A DNA stretch of 64,000 nucleotides from Umezawaea tangerina (GTDB lineage: Bacteria > Actinomycetota > Actinomycetes > Mycobacteriales > Pseudonocardiaceae). Positions 30,264 through 37,536 of the stretch are shown one piece after another; within the stretch, counting starts at the first letter, position 1, and each line of letters opens with the position of its first letter. Location: positions 62,001 to 126,000 of the forward strand of contig NZ_PVTF01000015.1 in NCBI RefSeq assembly GCF_003002815.1. Reading direction: 5' to 3'. The position numbers and the translations under genes are program-made. The notes beneath the pieces were generated by a model. The model did not search any database. It was not told the origin of the DNA and saw only the letters and a program-made list of their open reading frames with translations.

Positions 30264-32045
30264 CTAGACCTGCACGGTGGGACCGTTCGCGGTCGTCTTC
30301 GACGGGTCGCTGGCACCGCCGAAGAAGGCGTCGCCCTTGCCCGCGTCGGTGACGCTGGTGCTCGCGTTGACGTCCCTGGCGTGCTGCAACGGGTCCGCGG
30401 GCGCCTGGGTCGGCGCGGGCGTGCCGGACGAGTAGTTCTTCTGGTACTCGTCGTAGCTCGTCTTGGCGGCCTCACCGGTGGACTTGGCCTGGTTGGCCGC
30501 GGTCTCCACCTTGTCGCCCGCCGCGCTCGCGGCGTTGCTCGCCTGCTCGGCGGCCTTGATGTCGGCCTCCGACCCGCTCTGGTACGCCTTGGCGTTCGCC
30601 TCCGCCGCGGCGGCGTTCTTGGCCGCGAAGTCGGCGTTCGCCTTCTCGTAGGACTCGTTCGCCGCCTTGGCCGCGTCGTTCTTGGTGCTGAGGTCGGTCT
30701 CCGCCGCGGTCTGCGCCGGGTTCACCTTGCTCGGGTCGGTCGGGTTGTTCGCCTTGTACTCGTCGTAGGCGGCCTTGGCGGCGTCCTCCGACGGCTTCGC
30801 GGCCTGCAGCGCGTCGTAGCTCGACTTGGCCGCGTCGCTCACGTCGCGGGCCTCCTTGGCCGCGTTGGTCGCGGCACTGGCGGCCTCGGTCCTCGCGGCG
30901 TCGGCCTCGACCTTCGCGGCGTCGTACTTGGCCTTGGCGGCGTCGTACTGGGCCTGGTCGCCGGACGCGGCCGCGGCGTTCACCGCGTCGGCCGCCGAGC
31001 TGAGCTTGTCGTTGGCCGCGGAGTACTTGTCCGAGGCGCTGCTCAGCTTGTCGTTGGCGGCCTTGGCCTCGTCGGCCTGCTTGGTCTCGTTGGCCTTGGC
31101 CTCCTCGTACTTGGCGGCGGCCTCCTTGGCCTTGTCGTTGGCCGCGGTGACCTTGTCGTTGGCCGCGTCGTCCTTGACGCCCTTGTCGATGGCGTCGTCG
31201 ACGTCGTCGGAGGCCTTGTAGCCCTCGTAGCTGATCTCGGCGACGTCGGCCGCGTTGTCGAAGCGGTCCCAGCCCTTGCTGACCTTCGCCACCACGTCGT
31301 CGAGGTTGCCGATCTTGCCCACGAGCCTGCTCAGCGACGCGACCACGCGCGCGATGCGGGCCGCGATGTTGGTGCCGAGCGCGACGGCCTTGCCGACGGC
31401 GAAGCCGATGAAGGCGACGATCGAGGCGCCGAAGGTGATCCACGCCGACGCCACCGCGATGAGCGCGCCCGCGATCAGGGAGCCCAGCAGCTGGGAGATC
31501 AGGTCGCGGATGATGTCGCGCAGGACCGTGACCAGCATGCCGGTGATGCCGACGATCTTGGCCTTGGTCTCGACCGCGTTGGCCAGCTGGTCGAGCTCGG
31601 CGCCCATCTGGTCCATGCTGGCCTTGAAGTTCTCCGACGACTTGCCGGTCCACCCGTCGAAGGTCGCCAGGCCCTTGCGGTGGTCCTCGGCCAGCACGCG
31701 CAGGTCCACGGCCTTGGCCTTGGTCGCCTCGACGTTGGCCTGGATCTCCTCGGGGTTGCCCATCACCTGGTTGAGGGCGTCGCGCAGGAAGCTGACGTGC
31801 TCGATCAGCCAGCCGATCCCGGCGCCGATCAGCGACCCGAGCGGGTCCATGGCGAACATCACCATCGACGCGGCCGCGCCGATGGCGTTGAACGTGATGT
31901 CGAGGGCCTTCTCGGTCTCGGACTCGGCGTCCTTGCTGATCCCGTCGATCAGGCTGCCGAAGGCCTCGATGAACAGCGAGCCCTTGAGCTTGTTCTCCTC
32001 GGTGATGTGCATACCGGGAGGGGAGTCGATCGGCGTCTCGGCCAT
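30264..32045 (-). CDS. WXG100-like helical protein of the giant-toxin cassette
   Basis: A 593-residue protein. Residues ~1-130 are helical, with an amphipathic/hydrophobic stretch (NAIGAAASMVMFAMDPLGSLIGAGIGWLIEH in parts). A helix-turn-helix centred on FDGWTGKSSENF carries the W-x-G turn typical of WXG100/ESAT-6-like and LXG-type export domains. Residues ~165-260 contain strongly hydrophobic helices (QLLGSLIAGALIAVASAWITFGASIVAFIGFAVGK in parts), and ~280-560 is an Ala/Lys/Glu/Asp-rich coiled coil. It ends 45 bases before the giant gene and shares its strand. A role as secretion partner or membrane-interacting subunit of the giant protein is inferred from order and motif. Confidence 0.75.
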   Translation of the reverse strand: MAETPIDSPPGMHITEENKLKGSLFIEAFGSLIDGISKDAESETEKALDITFNAIGAAASMVMFAMDPLGSLIGAGIGWLIEHVSFLRDALNQVMGNPEEIQANVEATKAKAVDLRVLAEDHRKGLATFDGWTGKSSENFKASMDQMGAELDQLANAVETKAKIVGITGMLVTVLRDIIRDLISQLLGSLIAGALIAVASAWITFGASIVAFIGFAVGKAVALGTNIAARIARVVASLSRLVGKIGNLDDVVAKVSKGWDRFDNAADVAEISYEGYKASDDVDDAIDKGVKDDAANDKVTAANDKAKEAAAKYEEAKANETKQADEAKAANDKLSSASDKYSAANDKLSSAADAVNAAAASGDQAQYDAAKAKYDAAKVEADAARTEAASAATNAAKEARDVSDAAKSSYDALQAAKPSEDAAKAAYDEYKANNPTDPSKVNPAQTAAETDLSTKNDAAKAANESYEKANADFAAKNAAAAEANAKAYQSGSEADIKAAEQASNAASAAGDKVETAANQAKSTGEAAKTSYDEYQKNYSSGTPAPTQAPADPLQHARDVNASTSVTDAGKGDAFFGGASDPSKTTANGPTVQV

Positions 32046-32080
32046 GTTCGGTGCCTACTTCCTGTCGAGACCGGTGCCGG

Positions 32081-32578
32081 TCACCACGGCTGGTTGTCGT
32101 CGTCTTCGTCGTCGGCCGCGGGGCGCGGCCTCGCGGGTGGGCGCGGCGCGGTCGGCGCCGGGGGTGCGGGCCGGTGGACCGGGGGCGGCGGCGCGACCGG
32201 CTCCTCGACCTCGTCGACCTCGTCCTCGTCCAGGTCGACGTCGTCGGCGGGGATCGCGTCGCTGACCATCGACATCGCCTCGGTGCCCTCGCCGAGCGGC
32301 TGGAAGACCTCGAGCACCTTCTCGGCGGCCTGGCGCTGGGCGAGCGCGGCCGTCTGGAGGATGGCCCCGGTCAGCTGGGCCGCGCTCATCTCCATCGCGC
32401 GGCGGCCGAGCTGGAGGTTCTGCAGGCCGCCGTTGGGGCCGACCGTGACGGTGACCGAGCCGTCCTTGCTCGTGACCGTCGCCGTCGACGCGGTGAAGTT
32501 CTCCTGGAGGTCCTCGGACTTCTTCTTCAGGTCGGCCAGCTTGGCCTCGTACTCGTCTAGCCATTGCTGGGGATTCAC
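32081..32578 (-). CDS. YbaB/EbfC-like small protein with acidic, proline-rich tail
   Basis: 165 residues from a GTG at 32578, chosen for a perfect AGGAGG five bases upstream. Residues 1-100 (helix of WLDEYEAKLADLKKKSEDLQENF, then strands VTSKDGSVTVTVGPNGGLQNLQLG and a long helix) have the YbaB/EbfC fold pattern. Many actinomycete copies of this family are encoded next to WXG100 genes rather than acting as nucleoid proteins. The C-terminus is Pro-rich and ends in an Asp/Glu cluster. It is the first assured gene of the cassette, 35 bases before the WXG-like gene, and may act as a chaperone or export partner (inference). Confidence 0.8.
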   Translation of the reverse strand: MNPQQWLDEYEAKLADLKKKSEDLQENFTASTATVTSKDGSVTVTVGPNGGLQNLQLGRRAMEMSAAQLTGAILQTAALAQRQAAEKVLEVFQPLGEGTEAMSMVSDAIPADDVDLDEDEVDEVEEPVAPPPPVHRPAPPAPTAPRPPARPRPAADDEDDDNQPW

Positions 32579-32922
32579 GAAGGCCTCCTGTAGCGGCACC
32601 GGTGCACTGTCTTGATTGGCATTGTCGGGCCGCTCCTGCCCTCGGGATATCCGGACGCGCCCACGTCACCACTCCTAGCGAATTCGCCGCTGACCACTGC
32701 TTCCGGCGGCGATGGGGATGCTAGCCGAACGATCATCCTGCTAGGTGACCCGGTGAGGTCGAACAGGTACACGTGCGGTCGCCGTGGCCGGTTCACCGCG
32801 TTCGGCACCCCAGGCCGGGTCGCGTGACCTTGTTCACTACCCGTGACCACCGGTTTGCCGACCACCGGGCCCGTCGCCCCGGCGGTGGTGGCTTTGTCCG
32901 GAATGAGGTGGATCGACGCCAT
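32575..32922 (-). CDS. Possible small ORF overlapping the YbaB-like start
   Basis: A 115-codon frame from ATG 32922 (MASIHLIPDKATTAG...) preceded by GAGGGGGTG with good spacing. It ends in a TGA that overlaps the YbaB-like GTG as GTGA, a typical coupling junction. Against it, only about 75% of codons end in G or C, well below the neighbours, the second half looks noncoding, and I recognise no family. It may be a leader ORF of the cassette or a chance frame in the 5' region. Confidence 0.3.
   Translation of the reverse strand: MASIHLIPDKATTAGATGPVVGKPVVTGSEQGHATRPGVPNAVNRPRRPHVYLFDLTGSPSRMIVRLASPSPPEAVVSGEFARSGDVGASGYPEGRSGPTMPIKTVHRCRYRRPS
32584..32589 (-). promoter_or_regulatory. Ribosome binding site deciding the YbaB-like start
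   Basis: AGGAGG on the minus strand, five bases upstream of the GTG at 32578-32576. It fixes the start at this GTG rather than at the upstream in-frame codon at 32599. Confidence 0.8.
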
Positions 32923-33190
32923 GCCCACCCCCTCGTGCACGGTGGCTCCCAATGGACAGCCGAGTTCCCCGGTCGACGACGCGCCGGGTCGCCGACATCC
33001 GCAGTGGAGTCTTCGCTCGAGCGAATTTCTCGCCTTTTCCGATCCGGCATGACCGATCGGACATCGAAAGGTGCCCGAAGGCACGCCGGGGTCCGCGGAA
33101 CTCCTCCAGTGGGGTGTTCCACCCACCAAGGGGTAGCTGCGGTCGCGGCGAGTGCGAAATGATCGCGGGTCGACAGGACGGGGGGACGGT
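32923..33190. promoter_or_regulatory. Divergent intergenic region with palindromes
   Basis: This noncoding stretch lies between the toxin cassette (minus) and the phosphotransferase (plus) and is less GC-rich than its flanks. It contains the perfect 14-bp palindrome TTCGCTCGAGCGAA at 33012-33025 and an inverted pair CCGATC/GATCGG at 33039-33044 and 33055-33060. Both are reasonable operator candidates for divergent promoters. No convincing -35/-10 pair was found. Confidence 0.4.
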
Positions 33191-34081
33191 GTGGAGCGCG
33201 GCGACCTGGTGGAGCTCGCACGAGCCGGGACCGGGCGGGGGCTGGCGGCGGTGACGCGGCTGCCGGGAGGCACGAGCAAGGGGGTGTACCGCCTGCACCT
33301 CGACGACGGCACGACCGCGGTGGCCTACCTCTGGCACCCGGCGGAGAACTACTGGCCCGACGGCGGGGACGGGCCCGAGGGCGTCGACGCGTTCGAGGCC
33401 GCCGTGGAGCGGTTCGCCGCCATCGGCGTGCGCACCCCGCGGGTGCTGCTGCTGGACCGGGGCCGCTCGCGGTACCCGGCGGACGCGGCCGTGGTCGAGG
33501 ACGTGACCGGTGGTCCGCTGAGCGAGGTGTTCGACCGGGTGCCCCGGCGCACGCTGGAGCGGCTCGGCGAGGCCGTGCTGGCGATGGCCGGGACGACGGG
33601 ACCGGCGCCGGAGCGGCCGTGCGAGGTCACCGTGCTGGAGCGGGCCTACGACGACCTCGGCGAGGCCGCGAAGCGGGTGGAGCGGATCGGGGCCGTCCGC
33701 GACGAGGTCGACGACGTGCTGCGCGAGCTGGTCGCGGCCGTGCGGCCCCGGAGGCGGCACGGTTTCGTGCACGGCGAGCTGGGCCCGGAGCACGTGCTGG
33801 TGACCGCCGAGGGCGAGCCGGTGGTGATCGACGTCGAGGGCGCGTCGTTCTTCGACGTCGAGTGGGAGCACGCCTACCTGTCGTTCCGGTTCGGACGGCA
33901 CTACCGGTGGCTGGAGGTGGACGGCCTGGACGAGGCGCGGCTGCGGTTCTACCGGCTGGCGCTGCACCTGTCGCTGGTGGCCGGGCCGCTGCGGCTGCTC
34001 GAGGGGGACTTCCCCGACCGGGACGGGATGCTGGGGATCGTGGAGTCGAACATGGGGCACGTCCTGGGGGCGCTGCGATGA
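33191..34081 (+). CDS. Phosphotransferase (APH/choline-kinase-like fold)
   Basis: 296 residues from a GTG with GGGGGGA four bases upstream. The N-lobe has a glycine-rich nucleotide loop (LPGGTSKGVYRLHLDDG). The C-lobe has the catalytic-loop equivalent HGELGPEHVLV (His194, Glu196) and VIDVEGASFFDVEWEHAYL, the metal-binding Asp region. In standard aminoglycoside phosphotransferases the loop reads HGDxxxxN; here the base is Glu and the Asn is His, so substrate or activity may differ. Its stop overlaps the next glycosyltransferase start (ATGA), so the pair is probably one functional unit. Confidence 0.8.
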   Translation: MERGDLVELARAGTGRGLAAVTRLPGGTSKGVYRLHLDDGTTAVAYLWHPAENYWPDGGDGPEGVDAFEAAVERFAAIGVRTPRVLLLDRGRSRYPADAAVVEDVTGGPLSEVFDRVPRRTLERLGEAVLAMAGTTGPAPERPCEVTVLERAYDDLGEAAKRVERIGAVRDEVDDVLRELVAAVRPRRRHGFVHGELGPEHVLVTAEGEPVVIDVEGASFFDVEWEHAYLSFRFGRHYRWLEVDGLDEARLRFYRLALHLSLVAGPLRLLEGDFPDRDGMLGIVESNMGHVLGALR

Positions 34082-35217
34082 GGGTGCTGTTCAGCTTCGT
34101 CGGCGGCAACGGGCACTTCCAGCCGATGGTGCCGGTCGCGCAGGCCGTGCGGGCCGCCGGGCACACCGTCGCCTGCACGGGCGCGCCGTCGATGGCGCCG
34201 ACGATCGAGGCCGCGGGCTTCACCCCGTTCCCGTCCGGCCCGGACATGGGCGCCTCGATGGAACGGCTGCCGCTGCTCCCCCTCGACCGCGCGCGGGAGG
34301 AGAGCGACCTGCGCGAGGGGTTCGCCCGACGGGTGGCGCCGCGGCGGGCCGACGACCTGCTCGACCTGTGCGAGCGGTGGCTGCCGGACGTGCTCGTGTG
34401 CGACGAGGTGGACTTCGGCGCGATGGTCGTCGCCGAACGGCTCGACATCCCGTACGCGTCGGTCGTGGTGATCGCCTCGGGGGCGTTCCTGCGCCCGGAG
34501 ATCGTCGCCCAGCCGCTGCACCTGCTGCGCGCGGTCCACCGCCTGCGCCCGGACGTCAACCTGTCGATGCTCACCCGGCACCTGGTGCTCTCCCCGTTCC
34601 CGCCGTCCTACCGGCACCCGGAGTTCCCGCTGCCCGACACCGGGTTCTCCTTCCGGCCCGTCCCGGACGGCCCGGCACCGACGCCGATCGCCGTGCCGCA
34701 GGACGTGCCCACCGTGTACTTCACCCTCGGCACGATCTTCAACACCGAGTCCGGCGACCTGTTCGGCCGCGTCCTGGCCGGACTGCGCGAACTGCCGGTC
34801 AACCTGGTCGTCACGGTCGGCCGCCGCGTCGACCCCGCGGAGCTCGGCCCGCAGCCGTCGCACGTGCGGATCGAGCGGTACCTGCCGCAGGACACGGTCC
34901 TCCCCCGCGCCTCGGTGGTCGTCTCCCACGGCGGCTCCGGCACGGTCATGGGGTCGCTGGTGCACGGCGTGCCGTCGGTGCTGCTGCCGATGGGCGCCGA
35001 CCAGCCCGACAACGCCGCCCGGTGCGTCGCCCTCGGCGTCGGCGTGCGGCTCGACGCGCTCACGGCGACCCCGGCGCAGGTCCGCGACGCCGTGGCCGGG
35101 GTGCTGGCCGACCCGACCTACCGGTACGCCGCCGAACGGCTGCGCGACGAGATCGCGGTGATGCCGGACCAGTCGCACGTGGTGCCGTTGTTGGAGAAGC
35201 TGGCCGGGGTGGTGTGA
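34078..35217 (+). CDS. Glycosyltransferase, GT1/MGT family
   Basis: 379 residues with the two-domain GT-B layout. The N-terminal acceptor domain starts MRVLFSFVGGNGHFQPMVPVAQAV. The C-terminal nucleotide-sugar domain has VSHGGSGTVMGSLVHGVPSVLLPMGADQPDNAARC, the donor-binding signature of antibiotic and macrolide-type transferases (the usual HxGxGT and the final DQ pair). The protein is cytoplasmic with no signal. It is coupled to the upstream phosphotransferase by a four-base overlap. The acceptor is unknown; transfer of a sugar to a small molecule is typical. Confidence 0.9.
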   Translation: MRVLFSFVGGNGHFQPMVPVAQAVRAAGHTVACTGAPSMAPTIEAAGFTPFPSGPDMGASMERLPLLPLDRAREESDLREGFARRVAPRRADDLLDLCERWLPDVLVCDEVDFGAMVVAERLDIPYASVVVIASGAFLRPEIVAQPLHLLRAVHRLRPDVNLSMLTRHLVLSPFPPSYRHPEFPLPDTGFSFRPVPDGPAPTPIAVPQDVPTVYFTLGTIFNTESGDLFGRVLAGLRELPVNLVVTVGRRVDPAELGPQPSHVRIERYLPQDTVLPRASVVVSHGGSGTVMGSLVHGVPSVLLPMGADQPDNAARCVALGVGVRLDALTATPAQVRDAVAGVLADPTYRYAAERLRDEIAVMPDQSHVVPLLEKLAGVV

Positions 35218-35265
35218 CGCGGGTCCACCGGTGTGTGCGGCGGGGTGGTGGGTCAGGATCTGGGG

Positions 35266-35817
35266 ATGACATTTCCGATCGGGCCGGTGGAGTTGACCGC
35301 CGGGGAGCTGCTGTTGAGGCCGCCTGACGAGCGGGACGCCGTCGAGGCGTTGGCGATGGTGAGGGACCCGGACTCGATGCTGTGGAACCCGGCGGCGTCG
35401 GTGGTGGACGTGGCGAGTGCGCGGGACTGGTGCAAGAGCCTGGGTGACTGGTCGCCGGGGGATCACGCGACGTTCTCGGTGGTGGACGTCGGGAGCGGGC
35501 GGCTGGTGGGGAACGTGTCGTTGCACAAGATCGACGCGGAGCAGCTGACGGCGGAGATGGGGTACCGGGTCGGGGCCTGGGCGCGGGGGCGAGGGGTGGC
35601 CACGGCGGCGGTGCGGGCGGTGACGGAGTGGGGGTTCGAGGAGCTGGGGCTGCAGAGGGTGCAGCTGTTCCACGCGGTGGGGAACGTGGCGTCGTGCCGG
35701 GTGGCGGTGAAGTGCGGGTACCGGGACGAGGGGACGTTGAGGTCGGCTTCGGTGTACGGGGATGGGGTGCGGTACGACGAGCACCTGCATGCCCGGTTGG
35801 CCGGGGATGGGGTTTAA
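35266..35817 (+). CDS. GNAT N-acetyltransferase, RimJ/RimL-like
   Basis: 183 residues from ATG 35266 with AGGA seven bases upstream. The sequence LLLRPPDERDAVEALAMV, GYRVGAWARGRGVATAAVRAVTEWGFEELGLQRVQLFHAVGNVASCRVAVKCGYRDEG has the acetyl-CoA loop (ARGRGVA) and the conserved N..S..v..k.Gy.. end of the RimJ/RimL (Acetyltransf_3) group. Members acetylate protein N-termini or small amines. It lies 48 bases after the glycosyltransferase and may be in the same operon. Confidence 0.9.
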   Translation: MTFPIGPVELTAGELLLRPPDERDAVEALAMVRDPDSMLWNPAASVVDVASARDWCKSLGDWSPGDHATFSVVDVGSGRLVGNVSLHKIDAEQLTAEMGYRVGAWARGRGVATAAVRAVTEWGFEELGLQRVQLFHAVGNVASCRVAVKCGYRDEGTLRSASVYGDGVRYDEHLHARLAGDGV

Positions 35818-35879
35818 GGGCCGGTTTGGTTGTGGGTCACCCTCGGTGAAGCCCGGCCCCCGGCGCGCGATTGTCTCAA

Positions 35880-35934
35880 TGCTTGATCTTGCTTGTCAAG
35901 ACGATAGAGCTGTCTTGACAAGCAAGATCAAGCA
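35880..35934. repeat. Perfect 23-bp inverted repeat
   Basis: Two 23-base arms (35880-35902 and 35912-35934), exact reverse complements, around a 9-base loop. The arms start GCTTGATCTTGC after a leading T and are far more AT-rich than the surroundings. There is no T-tract on either side, so it is not a standard terminator. It lies between two plus-strand genes. It could be the remnant or target of a mobile element or a strong RNA hairpin. Confidence 0.8.
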
Positions 35935-35968
35935 GGAGGGCGCTGTGGATCGGGGGCAGAGGGGGAGT

Positions 35969-36198
35969 CTGGCTTCGCCAGCATCGAGCTGCGCTCGACA
36001 CCGCATCCTCGGCTTCGCCGTCGGACCAGGCATCCTCGCTGCGCGTCGGACAGGGCATCGGGCTTCGCCCGACAGGGCATCGGCTGGCGCCGACGAGGCC
36101 CCAGGCGCTCCGCGCCGGATGCGCGTTGGCGGGCTTCGCCCGTGGGGAGGGGATCCTCGCTCCGCGTCGGAAGGGAAGGCGTCCTCGCTGTGCGTCGG
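35969..36198. repeat. Array of about ten short GC hairpins
   Basis: Consecutive small palindromes at 20-30-bp spacing, mostly with a TTC, TGC or TCC loop. Examples are CTGGC/GCCAG at 35969-35981, TCGAGC/GCTCGA at 35984-35998, CGGC/GCCG at 36010-36020, TCGGGC/GCCCGA at 36058-36072, GGCGC/GCGCC at 36104-36116 and CGGGC/GCCCG at 36130-36142. Between them a degenerate unit like GGCATCCTCGCTGCGCGTCG recurs. No coding frame is convincing across this 465-base gap. Confidence 0.7.
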
Positions 36199-36269
36199 AC
36201 CAAGGGGCGGTGTGGGGTTGGTGGTGCTCAAGGGGTGGAAAAAGGCGTCGTCGGAGGGGGTGGGGGCGC

Positions 36270-36275
36270 CATAAT
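36270..36275 (+). promoter_or_regulatory. -10 element, probable leaderless start
   Basis: CATAAT lies seven bases before the ATG at 36283 in otherwise very GC-rich DNA, and there is no Shine-Dalgarno between them. This spacing places the transcription start at the ATG, so the mRNA is probably leaderless. No clear -35 was found. Confidence 0.5.
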
Positions 36276-36282
36276 CGGGGGT

Positions 36283-36861
36283 ATGGGAAAGACCTACGAG
36301 CGGATCGATGGTCGGTTGCGGGCGTTCATCGAGGAGCAGCCGGTGTTCTTCACCGGTACGGCGCCGCTGGACGGGGAGCACGTGAACATCTCTCCCAAAG
36401 GTCGGTCGGGGTCGTTGCGGGTGCTGGACGAGCGGACGGTGGCCTACCTGGATTTCGGGGGTAGTCACGCGGAGACGATCGCGCATCTGCGGGAGAACGG
36501 GCGGATCACGTTGATGTGGTGCGCGTTCAGCGGGCCGCCGAACATCGTGCGGGTGCACGGGACGGGGGTGCCGGTGTTCCGGGACGATCCGCGGTTCGCG
36601 GAGCTGGTGGGCGGGTTCGGGGACGCGGACGCGCCGGGGGTGCGGGCGGTGGTCGTGGTGACGGCGAAGCTGATCAGCGACACCTGCGGGTTCGCGGTGC
36701 CGTTCATGGACTACCGCGAGGAGCGGACGCTGCACGCGGAGTTCTTCGGGCGCAAGAGCGAGGAGGAGTTCGCGGCGTACTGCGAGAGCAAGGACCACAA
36801 CGCGGTCAGCATCGACGGGTTGCCCGCGTTGCCGCTGCCGTTGCCGTCCAGGCCGGCGTGA
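36283..36861 (+). CDS. Pyridoxamine 5'-phosphate oxidase-family (split-barrel flavin-binding) protein
   Basis: 192 residues. FFTGTAPLDGEHVNISPKGR, VAYLDFGGSHAETIAHLRENGRITLMWCAFSGPPNIVRVHGTG and the later VPFMDYREER follow the pattern of actinobacterial PNPOx-like FMN or F420 split-barrel proteins. Such proteins act on small substrates or simply bind flavin. True pyridoxine synthesis is unlikely because the C-terminal PNPOx region is absent. The ATG is favoured by a leaderless promoter. Its stop overlaps the NADAR start by one base (TGATG). Confidence 0.85.
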   Translation: MGKTYERIDGRLRAFIEEQPVFFTGTAPLDGEHVNISPKGRSGSLRVLDERTVAYLDFGGSHAETIAHLRENGRITLMWCAFSGPPNIVRVHGTGVPVFRDDPRFAELVGGFGDADAPGVRAVVVVTAKLISDTCGFAVPFMDYREERTLHAEFFGRKSEEEFAAYCESKDHNAVSIDGLPALPLPLPSRPA

Positions 36862-37403
36862 TGATCCTCGACCTGGACGCGGCCCGGCGGGCCGAGCATC
36901 GCGGGATCGCGATGGAGTTCGTGTACTTCTGGGGACCCGACCCGCACGGCGGGCTGGGGGTGGAGTGCCTGAGCCAGTGGTACCCGTCGCCGTTCACGGT
37001 GGACGGCACGACGTACGCCACGGCCGAGCACTACATGATGGCGGGCAAGGCGCGGTTGTTCGGCGACGAGCGGGCCGAGCAGCGGGCGGTCGCCGCGCGC
37101 ACCCCGTTCGAGGCGAAGAACATCGGCAGGCAGGTCCGCGGGTTCGACACCGACGTGTGGGACGCGCGGCGGGTGGACATCGTGGTCGCCGGGAACGTCG
37201 GGAAGTTCACCGCCCACCCGCCGATGCGGGACTTCCTGCTCGGCACGGGCGGGAAGGTGCTGGTGGAGGCCAGTCCGATCGACCGGGTGTGGGGCATCGG
37301 GCTGGCGGCGACCGACCGGCGGGCGGCGACCCCGTCGACGTGGCGGGGGCTGAACCTGCTGGGGTTCGCGCTGATGGCGGTGCGGGAGCGGCTGAGGAGC
37401 TGA
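36861..37403 (+). CDS. NADAR-family protein (YbiA-like)
   Basis: 180 residues. FVYFWGPDPHGGLGVECLSQWYPSPF, TYATAEHYMMAGKARLFGD, NIGRQVRGFD and NLLGFALMAVRERL are the conserved blocks of the NADAR (DUF1768/YbiA) family. Family members hydrolyse N-glycosidic bonds of ADP-ribosylated or riboflavin-pathway compounds, and some remove ADP-ribose from guanine in DNA. The length matches the family. It is coupled to the upstream flavin-fold gene (TGATG). No DarT-type DNA ADP-ribosyltransferase is adjacent, so which substrate applies is open. Confidence 0.85.
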   Translation: MILDLDAARRAEHRGIAMEFVYFWGPDPHGGLGVECLSQWYPSPFTVDGTTYATAEHYMMAGKARLFGDERAEQRAVAARTPFEAKNIGRQVRGFDTDVWDARRVDIVVAGNVGKFTAHPPMRDFLLGTGGKVLVEASPIDRVWGIGLAATDRRAATPSTWRGLNLLGFALMAVRERLRS

Positions 37404-37536
37404 CCGACGGGGTTCCCGCACCCACCGGTACGGGGATCCCTGCGTTTTCCGCCCCAACTGCCCGACCGGTATCTACGCTGGTGGCGCAAGCTTGTGGTAC
37501 TGATCAGCGGCAGTGGATCAGGCGGAAGGGGTCCGG

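Noticed and set aside
18675-32615. 4,600-codon open frame on the plus strand across three minus-strand genes
   Set aside because: It runs through gene boundaries of the giant, WXG-like and YbaB-like genes and encodes an Arg/Gly-rich composition typical of antisense shadow frames.
35969-36198. Possible CRISPR array
   Set aside because: The repeating elements are short, degenerate self-complementary hairpins with irregular spacing and no constant-length spacers; no cas gene is present.
37500-37521. CTGATC/GATCAG inverted pair upstream of glnX as an operator
   Set aside because: Six-base arms with a 10-base gap are weak on their own; kept only as a remark in the glnX entry.
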